The translations under genes and the position numbers were made by a program. From Myxococcota bacterium (GTDB taxonomy: Bacteria > Myxococcota > Polyangia > GCA-2747355 > JAKLHH01): a stretch of 8,602 bases of DNA. The stretch lies in the NCBI GenBank assembly GCA_022710245.1, contig JAKLHH010000257.1:1-8602 (forward strand), in the 5' to 3' direction. Shown piece by piece: positions 7,228 through 8,602 of this stretch. Numbering within the stretch: the first letter of the stretch is position 1; each line of letters opens with the position of its first letter. The notes below the pieces were generated by a model, which saw only the letters and a list, made by a program, of their open reading frames with translations, was not told the origin of the DNA and ran no database searches.

Positions 7228-8420
7228 TGCAGGTAAGCGTGCGGCCAGGCGGTGTAGAGGGCGACGCAGCGCACCAGGTGGTCGATGGTGTTGTACTCGT
7301 TCGGCGCGTGAGCGTGGCGCTCCTCGCCGGGGCCGAAGCCGAAGCAGGGGATCCCGTGCATGCCGCGGATGGCGACGCCGTTCGTCGAGAAGGTCCACTT
7401 GCTCACCGGCGCCTTGCCGCCGAAGAGCCCCTCGTAGGCGGCCACCGCCGAGCGGATCGAGGGGTCACTCTCCTCCATCAGCCAGGTCGGGTAGTACTTG
7501 TCCGTCGGGTAGACCTTGCCGGTGTAGGCGGTCTCCTCGTAGCGGTAGAGGCTGACCTCGGCCTCCTTTGCGCCGGGGAGCTCGCGGATCTGCCGCAGCG
7601 CGAGCTCGGCGTCCTCACCGACGGTGAGGCGGCGGTCGAGGCTCATCCCGCAGCCGTCGGCGACCGCGCACTGCGAGGGCGAGCGCGACCAGATCCCCGA
7701 GGCGACCACGGTCCCCTTGCCGAGGAAGTCGTGCGGCGCGAGGCGCTCGTTGAGCTGCTCCACCCCGGCGATGATCGGCGCCATCTTGTAGATCGCGTTG
7801 ACGCCGCGCTCGGGGGCCGAGCCGTGCGCGGAGAGGCCGGTGGTCTCCACCTTGATCTCCATGCGCCCGCGCTGCCCGCGGTTGATGGCGCAGTTCGTGG
7901 GCTCGGTGATGAGGACGCACTCGGGGACGAGCTTCTCCTCTTTGATCAGGTACTGCCAGCAGAGCCCGTCGCAGTCCTCCTCCATCACGGTGCCGGTCAC
8001 GTAGAGGGTGAAGTCGTCCTCGAGCTTGAGGTCCTTGATCAGCTTCCCGCCGTACACCGCGGCGGCCACGCCGCCCTTCTGGTCGGTGGAGCCGCGCCCG
8101 TAGACGCGCCCGTCGGCGATGTCGCCGCTGTAGGGATCCCGGGTCCAGGCCTTCGGGTCACCGACGTCGACGGTGTCGATGTGGCCGTCGATGGCGAGGA
8201 CGTGCTTGCCGTGGCCGACGCGGCCGACCACGCTGCCGAGCCCGTCGAGGCGGACCTCGTCGAAGCCGAGCCGGCGCATCTCCGTGCCGATCCGCTCCGC
8301 GACCGCGCGCTCCCTGGTGCTGAGGCTGGGGATCCTGACGATGTCGCTGAGGAACTGCGCGACGGCGTCACGCTCGCCCTCGGCGGCCTTCAGGATGTCG
8401 TTCCAGATGGGCTTCGTCAT
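7209..8420 (-). CDS. ygeY: YgeY-type M20 family metallohydrolase (selenium metabolism-linked family)
   Basis: A 403-residue cytoplasmic zinc-type hydrolase of the M20 (ArgE/DapE/carboxypeptidase G2) clan. It closely follows my memory of E. coli YgeY in the stretches GHGKHVLAIDGHIDTV, EEDCDGLCWQY, RGQRGRMEI, GSAPERG, SPSQCAVAD and KWTFSTNGV, and in length. Metal-site residues are in place: His80 and Asp82 (HID), bridging Asp113, general base Glu148 with ligand Glu149, Glu173, and His371 in HAPNE. A lid domain spans about 180-300. The ATG at 8420 is chosen because GAGGAGA lies about seven bases upstream; a longer frame to 8558 has no such site and lacks family likeness. In E. coli, ygeY sits with ygeW, ygeX (diaminopropionate ammonia-lyase) and hyuA in a purine/ureide catabolism and selenium-linked cluster. 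None of these is seen here, so the substrate (an amide or N-acyl amino acid-like compound) stays open. Confidence 0.93.
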   Translation of the reverse strand: MTKPIWNDILKAAEGERDAVAQFLSDIVRIPSLSTRERAVAERIGTEMRRLGFDEVRLDGLGSVVGRVGHGKHVLAIDGHIDTVDVGDPKAWTRDPYSGDIADGRVYGRGSTDQKGGVAAAVYGGKLIKDLKLEDDFTLYVTGTVMEEDCDGLCWQYLIKEEKLVPECVLITEPTNCAINRGQRGRMEIKVETTGLSAHGSAPERGVNAIYKMAPIIAGVEQLNERLAPHDFLGKGTVVASGIWSRSPSQCAVADGCGMSLDRRLTVGEDAELALRQIRELPGAKEAEVSLYRYEETAYTGKVYPTDKYYPTWLMEESDPSIRSAVAAYEGLFGGKAPVSKWTFSTNGVAIRGMHGIPCFGFGPGEERHAHAPNEYNTIDHLVRCVALYTAWPHAYLHAIGAH

Positions 8421-8602
8421 CGCTGTCTCTCCTCGTCCGGCTGCCTGCACCCCCGGCCTGGTCGGGCGTCTGTCCTCGGCTCGCAGCGCGGTCTGACTGT
8501 CATCGCACAGAATCGGGCCGCGGGTCCAGCCGGCTGTCTGTCCTGTCCTGCCCCGCACATGCTGTCAACGCAGACCTCCGCCCCAACGTCGTCGTCGCCC
8601 CA
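8421..8602. promoter_or_regulatory. upstream region of ygeY with a perfect -35-like TTGACA
   Basis: No gene is seen in these 182 bases. On the minus strand a perfect TTGACA (8568-8563) could be a -35 box, but no convincing -10 follows at 16-18 bases. Between it and the gene lies a small CTGT/CCTGT tandem tract (8534-8550 on the plus strand). The ygeY Shine-Dalgarno GAGGAGA is just upstream of the ATG. A gene upstream of ygeY on the minus strand may start beyond the right edge. Confidence 0.3.

Noticed and set aside
8421..8558. A 46-residue N-terminal extension of YgeY
   Set aside because: The ATG at 8420 has a good Shine-Dalgarno and matches the family length; the extension looks non-coding and contains a repetitive tract.

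Overview
The window is very GC-rich, with C or G in almost every codon third position of the real genes. It encodes several lipoproteins with Lys/Asp/Pro-rich stalks and a TPR + PEGA-like envelope protein with C-terminal membrane helices. That combination is typical of Myxococcota (former Deltaproteobacteria). The assignment rests on composition and protein style only; no marker gene is present. I see no mobile element, CRISPR array, tRNA or rRNA.

Layout. (1) 26-1592, + strand: a strong sigma70-like promoter drives a two-gene unit. The first gene (85-474) encodes a 129-residue lipoprotein-like peptide with five [K/G]D-x-Y-G-[V/I]-P motifs. Eleven bases later comes a complete radical SAM/SPASM enzyme (486-1592). 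This is the most interesting part of the window: it looks like a RiPP-type precursor and its maturase, with a repeated Tyr-Gly-Val/Ile-Pro core on a lipidated carrier. (2) 1638-3594, + strand: a second promoter and a TGATG-coupled pair, a secreted TPR/PEGA-like membrane protein (1694-2623) and a lipoprotein (2623-3594). The lipoprotein carries a (D-L-P-K-x)n stalk and a Cys-bracketed beta-sandwich-like domain. (3) 3640-6431, - strand: a 96-residue orphan protein and a prolyl oligopeptidase (S9A) with a lipoprotein-like N-terminus. Both lack a good Shine-Dalgarno and have a -10-like hexamer exactly 6 nt before the ATG, so they may be leaderless. (4) 6597-7157, + strand: a 186-residue, possibly SUKH-like protein with an excellent RBS. 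(5) 7209-8420, - strand: a YgeY-type M20 metallohydrolase, convergent with the previous gene across a 51-base gap that holds a hairpin and a short direct repeat.

How they work together: only units 1 and 2 show operon logic. In unit 1 the likely flow is synthesis of the repeat peptide, modification of its Tyr motifs by the radical SAM enzyme, and export as a lipoprotein. In unit 2 both products go to the envelope. The peptidase, the SUKH-like protein and YgeY look like independent single genes. No transporter, protease or RRE protein for the putative RiPP is visible; the left edge cuts the locus 25 bases before the promoter.
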